The notes beneath the pieces are model-generated. The model saw nothing but the letters and a program-made list of their open reading frames with translations. It did no database searches and was not told where the DNA came from. The position numbers and the translations under genes are program-made. Positions 1 to 10,910 of a DNA stretch of 50,965 nt are shown one piece after another. The first letter of the stretch is position 1; each line of letters opens with the position of its first letter. The DNA is from Pleurobrachia bachei. Taxonomy: Eukaryota > Ctenophora > Tentaculata > Cydippida > Pleurobrachiidae. The stretch is from the NCBI GenBank assembly GCA_000695325.1, contig AVPN01000045.1, positions 49,931 to 100,895 on the forward strand, written 5' to 3'.

Positions 1-110
1 CTCTCTCTCTCTCTCTTTCTCTCTTTTCTCTCTCTCTCTCTCTTCTCTCTCCTCTCTCTCCCCTCCCTGATCCCTCCCTCCCTCTATTTTTCTATCTATC
101 TCGATCTAGG
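1..110. repeat. CT-rich microsatellite
   Basis: A run of CT and CCT dinucleotide and trinucleotide repeats opens the window and grades into unique sequence by about position 110. It lies inside the intron upstream of the Islet homeobox exon. Confidence 0.9.
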
Positions 111-173
111 CAGACTTCAAACCAACTGACCTCCAACCCTAGAGCGTTCAAAAAGAACCCCTAAACCCACACC

Positions 174-377
174 AATCCCCTTCCCTCCCTAATCCCCTTC
201 CCTCCCTAATCCCCTTCCCTCCCTAATCCCCTTCCCTCCCTAATCCCCTTCCCTCCCTAATCCCCTTCCCTCCCTAATCCCCTTCCCTCCCTAATCCCCT
301 TCCCTCCCTAATCCCCTTCCCTCCCTAATCCCCTTCCCTCCCTAATCCCCTTCCCTCCCTAATCCCCTTCCTTCCCT
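174..377 (+). repeat. 17-bp pyrimidine-rich minisatellite, 12 units
   Basis: Twelve head-to-tail copies of a 17-bp unit (AATCCCCTTCCCTCCCT), nearly identical; the last has one change. On the + strand it is almost pure pyrimidine. It stops about 20 bp before the CAG acceptor at 396-398, so it extends the polypyrimidine tract of the Islet homeobox exon. Confidence 0.95.
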
Positions 378-398
378 AATCCCCGGCTCTCCCTTCAG

Positions 399-1522
399 AA
401 GCTCCAAAGACAAGATCACAGCAACTCTCCAGTTACGGTGGAGGTGGTGGAGGTGGCGGTGAACCGAAAACAACCCGGGTCCGGACAGTTCTAAACGACC
501 GACAGCTCCGCATCCTGCGAACATGCTACAACAATAACCCCCGACCTGATGCTTTGATGAAGGAGCAAATGACGAAACTAACAGGTCTCAGTGCACGGGT
601 TATCCGGGTCTGGTTCCAGAATAAACGGTGTAAAGATAAGAAGAAGGCTATTGCAGCCGCAGCTGGTGATGATGTGATATCTAGTTCGGTGGCTGACAGT
701 CCTTCAGACGATCATATCAAATCAATGGTAGGTCACTCCTAGATGATCATATCAAATCAATGGTAGGTCCTTCTGATGATCATATCAAATCAATGGTAGG
801 TCAATCCTAGATGATCATATCAAATCAATGGTAGGTCCCTCCTAGACGATCATATCAAATCAATGGTAGGTCACTCCTAGATGATCATATCAAATCAATG
901 GTAGGTCCGGGGCCCCAGTTCAGATGATGTGCATTCCAATTATTTTAGAGGAGATTCATTTAATAATTTTAGGCGATTTAGATCTTTCTAGTTCAGTTAT
1001 TGATTACTGGATCGGACACTAGAATTTGCCACTAAAGTGCAATGTATATTCACAGGACTCAATGAACGACAAGGATTTCTCAAGTTTAGACTGCCTCCAG
1101 ATTGACCACTCATCGACCAGCACCAGCCCCGCCCTCTCTGTGTCAGGTATACAAATGTCAAATACGGAACAACTGTAGAATTTCCCAAAGGACATCCATC
1201 ATGTGTCTATTTTGGAATTGTATGATCTAATCTATGATAGTTTCTACTACTTCTAGTCCTCCATGTCTCTAACCCATGTCTCTCCCGTTCAGGAGATTAC
1301 CCACTGTACGACCCAACAAAGGATCAGGTTGTTCATCATATGTGGCCGAGTACTGAGTACATTCCCTCCTACACACAGGTAGAGTGAATCACGCGTGATC
1401 CGTAACGCGTGATATTCTTATCAGCTAACGCGTGATAATACTAACACCTAACGTAGTCTCTTGTTCAGGATGACGCGGTTAGTAGTCACCTTGGTGGTGG
1501 TAGTTATGATGATACAAAGTGA
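399..1522 (+). CDS. Isl: Islet-type LIM-homeodomain transcription factor, C-terminal half
   Basis: Four exons are visible: 399-727, 1056-1146, 1293-1378 and 1469-1522 (TGA stop). All have GT-AG boundaries and matching phases. The first encodes a serine/glycine linker and a full homeodomain starting at about 470 (TTRVRTVL...). It contains the Islet signature [10 protein letters not shown] and the recognition helix [16 protein letters not shown]. The remaining exons give a short acidic, serine-rich tail ending SYDDTK. Islet factors bind DNA and specify neuronal and secretory cell types. The two N-terminal LIM domains must lie upstream of the window. The exon-2 donor sits in a tandem repeat that copies the donor six times, and the acceptor follows a pyrimidine minisatellite. 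The family assignment is near certain from the homeodomain; partner and target claims are family knowledge. Confidence 0.95.
707..906 (+). repeat. 35-bp tandem repeat that multiplies a splice donor
   Basis: Six copies of a unit built on GATCATATCAAATCAATG|GTAGGT. The potential donors begin at 728, 763, 796, 831, 866 and 901, spaced 35, 33, 35, 35 and 35 bp. The first copy is the coding end of the Islet homeobox exon. The second half of the unit carries an in-frame TAG (740-742), so only the first donor keeps the frame open. Confidence 0.93.
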
Positions 1523-2190
1523 GCTTTTGTGGAAATAACACTCTTCTAACTGGGATTTGTACATACACACGCTCTTTATCAGTTCAAGAGATATTGAGAT
1601 GTGATCTGCATGAAATGAACACTGAGTGTGGGATGCGGTCTTTGCAGTGTGACTCACTCGTGTCAAAATGGCAGAAAAATGAGAGACATTATAGACGTCT
1701 ATATAAGTGATAAGTCTCAATTTCTTTATCACTTTCTCTGACAGAGAGAGGAAGAGAGAGAGTGAGCGATATGAAGGGAGAGTGAGTGAGAGTGAGAAAG
1801 AAAAAGAGATGAAGAGAGAGATACAGCTGATGAGTTAAAATCGTTGTCTAGAGATGGCGGTCTGAGTTTGAGGCACGTCTTTTCTGTTTTGTAGATGATC
1901 TCAAAAGGTCCATATATAAGAGCAATATAAGGCCCCCACAATATAATGACATTTTAAATTTTATTTGTTTATTATAAATTTATTTGCCGTACACATTTCA
2001 AACTTGAGTTAACTTGTTTTCGATTTTTCTCCAATATGCTTGAAGAAGTTGGTCTAGAGGGTATATCTTTCCCCTTGAGTCGCTTGACTACACTGTGGAT
2101 ACCTGAATAATGAATATGACATTATTTTACTATCTCAATCAATGTTTCCTTCTGATAGAGAGACGCTGAGTTGAAGATGGCCGTAGGGTA
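1523..2190. other. Islet 3' flank, no gene seen
   Basis: Sequence after the Islet stop. It contains a GAGA-rich stretch at about 1740-1815 and AT-rich sequence at 1945-1990 that could carry the polyadenylation region. The open frames here are short, overlap on both strands and have no recognisable protein content. Confidence 0.6.
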
Positions 2191-2575
2191 ATAACACATA
2201 ATGTTTTGTGTAACTGTCACACCTTGTATTGTGTGACTGTCACACTGTGTATTGTGTAACTGTCACACACCGTGTATTGACGTTGTGTAACTGTCACACT
2301 GTGTATTATCTAACTGCCACACAACGTGTATTGTGTAACTGTCACACTGTGTATTCTGTAACTGTCACACAGTGTGTATTATGTAACTGTCACACCATGT
2401 ATTGTGTAATTGTCACACACCGTGTATTGTGTAACTGTCACACTGCGTATTCTGTAACTGTCACACCGTGTAATGTGTAACTGTCAGTTGTCACACCTTG
2501 TATTGTGTAACTGTCACACACTGTGTATTGTGTAACTGGCACACACCATGTATTGTGTAACTGTCACTAAACGTC
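2190..2575. repeat. Degenerate ~22-bp minisatellite, first block
   Basis: Repeats of the form TGTGTAACTGTCACACnnTGTAT, variable in length. Each unit contains inverted halves (CACAC/GTGTG). Frames through it give meaningless CHTVYCVTVT-type peptides. Confidence 0.92.
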
Positions 2576-2630
2576 TCTGTAGCCCCAACCAATCAAATCC
2601 AATCCTATCCAGTATTCTAATCCATGGCCA

Positions 2631-3545
2631 ATACTAAATGATAAACACGGTATCTCATGGGTTGTTTAACATACTAATAGAAAGTCAGTTGACACATTCA
2701 CAACTACTAAACATGCCCTGTGTTACACACTGTTCAACTACATTACTACATTAGTACATATATTACTATTTACATATCGCTACATAAGTTAATCACAAGT
2801 TTAGCTAAATAATTCGGTATTTAGTCGACTCTACAGCTACTTGATCAGCAACCCTGCATGTCACTAAATGAGTACTGCAGTAACATGTCCGAGTCAGAAC
2901 TCACTTGGCCACATTGGGTATTCCTGAATCTGGCGCTGCCAGACAGCGATACTTTGTAAGTCCACTGTACTTCAATAAATATATAAACAGTCTTTAAACA
3001 CACATTAACTCCCCTTAAAACCCGTTTTAGTTCTTCATTATGTCTACCTTCACTCAAAAAACCAATGAGGTCCGTTCAAATAAATAGTCCATGTATCATA
3101 TTGGTAACGCAGTTCCCCCTACATTGCGGGCACGCTAAGACGTGCCTTACTTTTGCAATGCCTTCAACAGAGGGGTAACTTCGTTACCAATGTATCATAC
3201 AGAGTCCCAGATACTACTAACAGATCAATCAGGACATCAACGGCAGTTGTTTAATACCGATTTCGGGCCTTTTGTCGGGGAATGGGGCGGGAAATTCTCG
3301 GTTTTGTCGTGAAGGTCGCCTTGAACTCGGGCGAATAGGGATCTACTGCAATCAGACTCTGAAACACACGTGGTAATTTAGCGGGAGGACAAAATAAATA
3401 CAAACTACCAATGAGGGTTACAATAATTGAGGTAACTGCATCGACCCCAACTTAATTTTAATAAAAATTTGGCTGCGGCATGACATTGACAGTCCTGTTT
3501 AGTACCTGTAGATATGGTGACCGTACAAATCGTTCATCCACACTA
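2631..3545 (-). pseudogene. Decayed extra copy of the CAP-Gly gene's 3' end
   Basis: This segment is a diverged copy of 5030-5840. It holds the terminal exon (3251-3358), encoding the same 35-residue tail that starts SLIAVDPYSPEF and stops at TAA. It also holds the first few codons' worth of the next exon upstream (from 3506). At about 3546 the exon is cut off and replaced by minisatellite. The open tail shows the copy is recent, but without the rest of the gene it cannot be functional alone. It could be an old segmental duplicate or a third haplotype fragment. Confidence 0.75.
3100..3191. mobile_element. 92-bp MITE with 7-bp target duplication
   Basis: The insert begins ATTGGTAACG and ends CGTTACCAAT, an inverted repeat that extends imperfectly to about 22 bp. 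It is flanked by GTATCAT on both sides (3093-3099 and 3192-3198). The paralogous copies near 5497 and 7138 lack it and keep one target site. The size and 7-8 bp duplication suggest a hAT-like non-autonomous element. Confidence 0.85.
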
Positions 3546-4985
3546 ATGGTAGTGTAATTGTCACACTGTGTATTATGTAACTGTAACACCGTGTATTGTG
3601 TGACTCGTACAAACTGTGTATTTTATAACTGTCACACCTTGTATTGTGTGACTGTCACACTGTGTATTTTATAACTGTCACACACTGTGTAATACACGGT
3701 GTATATATATATATTTATACACAATACACGGTGTATTGTGTAATTGTCACACACCGTGTATTGTGTAACTCACACCGTGTATTATGTAACACACTGTGTA
3801 TTGTGTAACTCTCACAGTGTATTGTGTAACTGTAACACCGTGTATTGTGTAATTGTCACACTGTGACTTTGTAACTGTCACACCGTGTATTGTGTAATTG
3901 TCACACACCGTGTATTGTGTAATTGTCACACTGTGTATTCTGTAACTGTCACACCGTGTATTGTGTAATTGTCACACTGTGTATTCTGTAACTGTCACAC
4001 CATGTATTGTGTAATTGTCACACACCGTGTATTGTGTAACTGTCACTCCGCGTATTGTGTAATTGTCACACTGTGTATTGTGTAATTGTCACACACCGTG
4101 TATTGTGTAACTGTCACACCGCGTATTGTGTAATTGTCACACTGTGTATTATGTAACTGTAACACCGTGTATTGTGTAACTGTAACACTGTGACTTTGTA
4201 ACTGTCACACCGTGTATTGTGTTATTGTCACACACCGTGTATTGTGTAACTGTCACACCGTGTATTGTGTAATTGTCACACACCGTGTATTGTGTAACTG
4301 TCACACCATGTATTGTGTAATTGTCACACACCGTGTATTGTGTAACTGTCACACTGCGTATTCTGTAACTGTCACACACTGTGTAATACACGGTGTATAT
4401 ATATATATTTATACACAATACACGGTGTATTGTGTAATTGTCACACACCGTGTATTGTGTAACTCACACCGTGTATTATGTAACACACTGTGTATTGTGT
4501 AACTCTCACAGTGTATTGTGTAACTGTCACAATGTGTATTGTGTAACTGTCACATACCGTGTATTGTGTAACTGTCACACACTGTGACTTTGTAACTGTA
4601 ACACCGTGTATTGTGTAACTGTCATACACATCGTGTATTGTTAAACTGTCACACACAGTGACTTTGTAACTGTAACACAGTGTATTATGTAACTGTCACA
4701 CACTGTGTATTATGTAACTGTCACACCGTGTATTATGTAACTGTCACACTGTGTATTCTGTAACTGTCACACACAGTGTATTGTGTAACTGTCACATACT
4801 GTGTATTGTGTAACTGTCACACACTGTGTATTGTGTAACTGTCACACCTTGTATTGTGTAACTCTCACACCGTGTATTGTGTAACTGTCACACACCGTGT
4901 ATTGTGTAACTGTCACACCGTGTATTGTGTAACTGTCACACACTGTGTATTGTGTAACTCTCACACACCGTGTATTGTGTAACAT
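3546..4985. repeat. Degenerate ~22-bp minisatellite, main block with ~694-bp higher-order repeat
   Basis: The same TGTGTAACTGTCACAC-type unit continues for 1.4 kb. A distinctive stretch containing GGTGTATATATATATATTTATACAC recurs at about 3681 and 4375, an offset of 694 bp, so part of the array was duplicated as a block. No coding content. Confidence 0.92.
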
Positions 4986-6109
4986 GGTCACAATATGTTA
5001 TGGATGACCCCCACCATATCATGACCAATACTATTACTAAATGATAAACACGGTATCTCATGGGTTGCTTAACATACTAATAGAAAGTCAGTTGACACAT
5101 TCACAACTCTAAACATGCTCTGTGTTACACACACTATAAGTATTCAATTCCACTACTATTTACTATTTACATATCGCTACATAAGTTAATCACAAGTTTA
5201 GCTATATAACCCGGTTATATCTAAACTCTACTTGATCAGCGACCATGTATGTCACAGGTCACTAGATTCGATGGGTACTGCAGTAATATGTCTGTGTCAC
5301 AACTCACTTGGCCACATTGGGTATTGCAGAATCTGGCGCTGCCAGATAGTGATACTTTGTAAGTCCACTTAACTGTACTTAACTGTACTTCAATAAATAT
5401 ATAAATAGTCTTTAGCACACATAAACTCCCCATAAACCCGTTTTAGTTGATCATTATGTCTACCTTCACTCAAGGTCCGTTCAAATAAATAGTCCATGTA
5501 TATCATACAGAGTCCCAACTCCCATACAGACTTCAGAGTCTCATTACTTTACTAACGGAGAGTCAGAACAACAATGGTACTTTTTTAATACCGGTTCCGA
5601 GCCTTTTGTCGGGGAATGGGCCGGGAAATTCTCGGTTTTGTCGTGAAGGTTGCCTTGAACTCGGGGGAATAGGGATCCACGGCGATCAGGCTCTGAAACG
5701 TGGTAGTAGTTTAGTGAGTTAAAACAAATTAGGGTTAAAATAATTGAGGTAACTGCACCGAAACTTAATTTGCCCCCGACATGGTAAACAGTACCTGTAG
5801 ATATGGTGACCGTACAAATCGTTCATCCACACTAATGGTACTGAAGGATGCCACTGAGTTCTTACTAGGCGCAATGTTACTAGCGCTCTTGGGTCGTGTC
5901 CTCCTCTTCTGGGGTGCTGCTGACTGTTTTATCTTCTTAACCTCCATGTGATCCGGCAGCAGCAGGGGCACAAAGGTCTGCGTCTATATTGGGGAGGAAG
6001 GGTGTTAGTATTGGTGACATAGAATTAGACACCTGGTGTGATCCCCACACACATGTGGGGATCGTACTAGGTGGCTATGTCGCCAAGGTGTTAGTATATG
6101 CAGTTAATT

Positions 6110-6226
6110 GTTCACTGAACAGTGAACACCTGTCAGAGCATTGGCCTGACCCAATTCTCGCTTCGGAGCGCGCGAGAACTGTGGTCAGAGCATTGGCCTG
6201 ACAGGTGAACACTGAACAGTGTTCAG
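6110..6226. mobile_element. Hairpin MITE, GTCAGAGCATTGGCCTGAC family
   Basis: Outer inverted repeats (CTGAACAGTGAACACCTGTCAG and its near reverse complement) enclose two direct copies of the 19-bp core GTCAGAGCATTGGCCTGAC and an inner TTCTCGC...GCGCGAGAA stem. It is duplicated at 7751-7867 with its host block. Related copies lie at about 6668-6772, 8387-8492, 11259-11415, 16952-17014, 41493-41545 and 45490-45650. Confidence 0.8.
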
Positions 6227-6667
6227 AGTAGATAGAAGTATATATTTTACAGAAAAGGTTGGTCAAATTCTGTCACAGACAGCACAATGCCTGACGACTC
6301 GGACAGTCAGTGCAGTTCCGTCGCCGTGTGATACCTTGGGAGAGAAGACAGCTAGGACGTTAGAGAGGGGGACAATGGATCCGTGCTTGGGGGGACATCT
6401 GAACCATCTCTCTCCATCAATGATACCATCCGTATTACCAACTGGATGGGGCGGGGATTAGATGGCAAATTGATATTTTGAGGATGAGAAAATATAAGAA
6501 CAAGAGTTACACTTACAGCGGTGTAGAAAAAGGGGGTAAAATGAGGTATCATGAGGTACTGGTAAAATGAGGTAAAATGGGGTAAAATAAAATCAAAGAC
6601 GTGTTTTCCAGTACAATGTACTATACAGCTGTCTTGTTTTTATTGTTGACTTTGAGTATCTCGAAAC

Positions 6668-6772
6668 AAGTCTTGTCTGATCTGTCAGGTCAATGCTCTG
6701 ACCACCACAGTTCTCGCGCGCTCCGCCAATGCTCTGACAGTGCAGTATCTGATTCATGAATCAGACAAGACT
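6668..6772. mobile_element. Hairpin MITE, same GTCAG family, nested form
   Basis: The outer inverted repeat AAGTCTTGTCTGAT / ATCAGACAAGACTT encloses GTCAGGTCAATGCTCTGAC, a TTCTCGCGCGC core and CAATGCTCTGACAG. It is duplicated at 8387-8492. It lies in the intron just downstream of the first CAP-Gly exon. Confidence 0.75.
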
Positions 6773-7225
6773 TGCAGTTATACTTACGGGGTACACCCAG
6801 GTTAACTCCAACATGAACACCCCCAGTTCTACGGTATCCCACTCTCTCCACAACTCCCTCCAGGACCCGTGATTCTGTGTAACCGGGTCTCACCGACCTG
6901 AACCTCACCCTATCACCAGGACTTAGCGGTGCTGCTGGGTTCACCTGGGCATCCTGGGGCGGAGATTTAGGGGTTAGAGAATGGGGCTTTGGGGTTAGAT
7001 GATGATGGGGTTTTGGGGTTAGAGAAGGGGGCATTGGGGTTNTAAATAGTCTTTAGCACACATAAACTCCCCATAAACCCGTTTTAGTTGATCATTATGT
7101 CTACCTTCACTCAAGGTCCGTTCAAATAAATAGTCCATGTATATCATACAGAGTCCCAACTCCCATACAGACTTCAGAGTCTCATTACTTTACTAACGGA
7201 GAGTCAGAACAACAATGGTACTTTT

Positions 7226-9647
7226 TTAATACCGGTTCCGAGCCTTTTGTCGGGGAATGGGCCGGGAAATTCTCGGTTTTGTCGTGAAGGTTGCCTTGAA
7301 CTCGGGGGAATAGGGATCCACGGCGATCAGGCTCTGAAACGTGGTAGTAGTTTAGTGAGTTAAAACAAATTAGGGTTAAAATAATTGAGGTAACTGCACC
7401 GAAACTTAATTTGCCCCCGACATGGTAAACAGTACCTGTAGATATGGTGACCGTACAAATCGTTCATCCACACTAATGGTACTGAAGGATGCCACTGAGT
7501 TCTTACTAGCCGCAATGTTACTAGCGCTCTTGGGTCGTGTCCTCCTCTTCTGGGGTGCTGCTGACTGTTTTATCTTCTTAACCTCCATGTGATCCGGCAG
7601 CAGCAGGGGCACAAAGGTCTGCGTCTATATTGGGGAGGAAGGGTGTTAGTATTGGTGACATAGAATTAGACACCTGGTGTGATCCCCACACACATGTGGG
7701 GATCGTACTAGGTGGCTATGTCGCCAAGGTGTTAGTATATGCAGTTAATTGTTCACTGAACAGTGAACACCTGTCAGAGCATTGGCCTGACCCAATTCTC
7801 GCTTCGGAGCGCGCGAGAACTGTGGTCAGAGCATTGGCCTGACAGGTGAACACTGAACAGTGTTCAGAGTAGATAGAAGTATATATTTTACAGAAAAGGT
7901 TGGTCAAATTCTGTCACAGACAGCACAATGCCTGACGACTCGGACAGTCAGTGCAGTTCCGTCGCCGTGTGATACCTTGGGAGAGAAGACAGCTAGGACG
8001 TTAGAGAGGGGGACAATGGATCCGTGCTTGGGGGGACATCTGAACCATCTCTCTCCATCAATGATACCATCCGTATTACCAACTGGATGGGGCGGGGATT
8101 AGATGGCAAATTGATATTTTGAGGATGTGAAAATATAAGAACAAGAGTTACACTTACAGCTGTGTAGAAGAAGGGGGTAAAATGAGGTATCATGAGGTAC
8201 TGGTAAAATGAGGTATCATGAGGTACTGGTAAAATGAGGTATCATGAGGTACTGGTAAGATGAGGTATCATGAGGTACTGGTAAGATGAGGTAAAATGGG
8301 GTAAAATAAAATCAAAGACGTGTTTTCCAGTACAATGTACTATACAGCTGTCTTGTTTTTATTGTTGACTTTGAGTATCTCGAAACAAGTCTTGTCTGAT
8401 CTGTCAGGTCAATGCTCTGACCACCACAGTTCTCGCGCGCTCCGCCAATGCTCTGACAGTGCAGTGTCTGATTCATGAATCAGACAAGACTTGCAGTTAT
8501 ACTTACGGGGTACACCCAGGTTAACTCCAACATGAACACCCCCAGTTCTACGGTATCCCACTCTCTCCACAACTCCCTCCAGGACCCGTGATTCTGTGTA
8601 ACCGGGTCTCACCGACCTGAACCTCACCCTATCACCAGGACTTAGCGGTGCTGCTGGGTTCACCTGGGCATCCTGGGGCGGAGATTTAGGGGTTAGAGAA
8701 TGGGGCTTTGGGGTTAGATGATGATGGGGTTTTGGGGTTAGAGAAGGGGGCATTGGGGTTAAAAGATGATGGGGCCTTGGGATTAGAGCAGGGTTGTTTT
8801 GGGATTAGAGAATGGGAGTTTTTGGGTTATAAAATCTAATCCGTAACCTAAGATTATAATTACCTTAGTTTCTGATGCTTGTTTCCTGCCTGATCGAGGT
8901 CTAACAAGGCTCCTACAGCTATCACACATGCAATTAGGGCTAAATGGCCTCATATGGTTCAAATAGGCTTCATCCTTAGGGGCACGGAGACTGCGGACCT
9001 GCACCTTCTCTTGGTCCCGCATTATCAACACTTTCTCTCGCTCCTGGTTTGGTTAACACGCGATTAATAATAGAAGGATGTAGTAGATGTATGGATATTG
9101 ATGGATGGGTATTAGATCAGAGTTGGAGACACTGCACTTACCCTGCTACAGAGAGTTATATCCCCGGCGTCAGTGAAGACTTGGCAAATATTGGTGGGAC
9201 GCGGGGGTTGTTGGTCCCAGCAAGTTGTCCTACTCCTCGTCTCTCTGAACTGGGCTGCGGGCCGGGATGGTGGAAGGAGTTGGGCCAGGTCTGGGCAGCT
9301 CCGTACCCTAGTGGAGAGAGGTAGTTGCTAGGAACTGGGAACAGAAATTTGTGGCTAAACTGCATGCCATATGTGGAATGAAGTTTGATCTTGATTCTCT
9401 TATTGAAACAAATAGTTGAAGAATCAATCTCAGTCTGTCGGAGCTCTGAGAGCACTGGAGATCACAGTGGGGTCGGCACCGCCAGACAGAATGGGAGGGG
9501 ATCCCTCTGCACCACAAACAATTGGACTACCTACTTGCCAGATGATAGGAGAATGTTTATTATTAGTCGAGGCATGGAGCAAGGGAGAATTTATAGTTAA
9601 ATTGGAGCTATGTATTATGTGCCGTATGCAATTTGATTGAGACGGAG
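7226..9647 (-). CDS. CAP-Gly domain protein, C-terminal part (unidentified)
   Basis: Seven phase-compatible exons: 9535-9647, 9142-9327, 8864-9043, 8507-8672, 7976-8082, 7436-7618 and 7226-7333 (TAA). They give about 347 codons, with the 5' end missing. The protein has a low-complexity start and a basic segment with a CxCxxC cluster (NCMCDSC). A CAP-Gly domain follows, split over two exons: GDRVRFRSV, then GGVHVGVNLGVP, then GNTDGIIDGERWFRC, which stands for the usual GKNDGSVxGxxYFxC. A basic tail (KRRTRPKSASN) follows. CAP-Gly domains bind the C-termini of tubulin and EB proteins, so a microtubule or ciliary role is an inference. GNTDG in place of GKNDG loses the canonical lysine. The first two exons are the least certain. 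Overlapping duplicates flank it on both sides. Confidence 0.72.
8187..8305. repeat. 25-26 bp tandem repeat, expanded in one copy
   Basis: ATGAGGTATCATGAGGTACTGGTAA-type units occur about four to five times here but only once or twice in the paralogous block at 6539-6590. The two blocks are otherwise nearly identical, so this is a length-variable locus. Confidence 0.85.
8686..8830. repeat. G-rich degenerate minisatellite in CAP-Gly gene intron
   Basis: Repeats of TTGGGGTTAGAGAATGGGG type (about 20-25 bp). Related shorter versions lie at 6956-7041 and 9905-10020. On the + strand the spaced GGGG runs could form quadruplexes. The single N at 7042 falls in this repeat, which may explain the assembly break. 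Confidence 0.8.
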
Positions 9648-9730
9648 CTGAGACAAGTGAGTATCATCTCTTTCTCTGTGTCTTCTCTATCTCTCTCTCT
9701 CTCTCTCTCTCTACTTGCAGTTATACTTAC

Positions 9731-10836
9731 GGGGTACACCCAGGTTAACTCCAACATGAACACCCCCAGTTCTACGGTATCCCACTCTCTCCACAACTCC
9801 CTCCAGGACCCGTGATTCTGTGTAACCGGGTCTCACCGACCTGAACCTCACCCTATCACCAGGACTTAGCGGTGCTGCTGGGTTCACCTGGGCATCCTGG
9901 GGCGGAGATTTAGGGGTTAGAGAATGGGGCTTTGGGGTTAGATGATGATGGGGTTTTGGGGTTAGAGAAGGGGGCATTGGGGTTGTTTTGGGATTAAAGA
10001 ATGGGAGTTTTTGGGTTATAAAATATAATTCGTAACCTAAGATTATAATTACCTTAGTTTCTGATGCTTGTTTCCTGCCTGATCGGGGTCTCACAAGGCT
10101 CCTACAGCTATCACACATGCAATTAGGGCTAAATGGCCTCATATGGTTCAAATAGGCTTCATCCTTAGGGGCACGGAGACTGCGGACCTGCACCTTCTCT
10201 TGGTCCCGCATTATCAACACTTTCTCTCGCTCCTGGTTTGGTTAACACGCGATTAATAATAGAAGGATGTAGTAGATGTATGGATATTGATGGATGGGTA
10301 TTAGATCAGAGTTGGAGACACTGCACTTACCCTGCTACAGAGAGTTATATCCCCGGCGTCAGTGAAGACTTGGCAAATATTGGTGGGACGCGGGGGTTGT
10401 TGGTCCCAGCAAGTTGTCCTACTCCTCGTCTCTCTGAACTGGGCTGCGGGCCGGGATGGTGGAAGGAGTTGGGCCAGGTCTGGGCAGCTCCGTACCCTAG
10501 TGGAGAGAGGTAGTTGCTAGGAACTGGGAACAGAAATTTGTGGCTAAACTGCATGCCATATGTGGAATGAAGTTTGATCTTGATTCTCTTATTGAAACAA
10601 ATAGTTGAAGAATCAATCTCAGTCTGTCGGAGCTCTGAGAGCACTGGAGATCACAGTGGGGTCGGCACCGCCAGACAGAATGGGAGGGGATCCCTCTGCA
10701 CCACAAACAATTGGACTACCTACTTGCCAGATGATAGGAGAATGTTTATTATTAGTCGAGGCATGGAGCAAGGGAGAATTTATAGTTAAATTGGAGCTAT
10801 GTATTATGTGCCGTATGCAATTTGATTGAGACGGAG
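9731..10836 (-). pseudogene. Duplicate middle exons of the CAP-Gly gene (copy 3)
   Basis: Exons 10724-10836, 10331-10516, 10053-10232 and 9731-9896 match 9535-9647, 9142-9327, 8864-9043 and 8507-8672. The left edge joins a CT microsatellite at about 9690-9712 directly to the CAP-Gly exon's flanking intron, and no downstream exons follow. The encoded residues are unchanged. Likely an unmerged allele. Confidence 0.75.
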
Positions 10837-10878
10837 CTGAGACAAGTGAGTATCATCTCTTTCTCTGTGTCTTCTCTA

Positions 10879-10910
<32 letters not shown>

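Larger units (their letters stand above)
5585..6953 (-). pseudogene. Duplicate 3' end of CAP-Gly gene (copy 1)
   Basis: Exons 6788-6953, 6335-6441, 5795-5977 and 5585-5692 repeat the last four exons of the CAP-Gly gene at 7226-9647 almost without change. The duplicated block runs from 5402 to 7041 and restarts at 7043, just after a single N at 7042, so a scaffold join or unmerged haplotype is likely. All splice sites and the stop are intact. It is listed as a duplicate because the upstream exons occur only once per block. Confidence 0.75.

Noticed and set aside
707-906. CRISPR-like array
   Set aside because: The units are contiguous tandem repeats with no unique spacers, in an animal gene intron.
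2229-4656. Open frames encoding CHTVYCVTVT or TQYTVCDNYTIHG repeats
   Set aside because: They are translations of a minisatellite on both strands with no coding signature.
5989-8193. Several 60-80 codon frames (for example starting MGRKGVSIGD or MFRVDRSIYF)
   Set aside because: They overlap hairpin elements and introns of the minus-strand CAP-Gly gene and recur only through block duplication.
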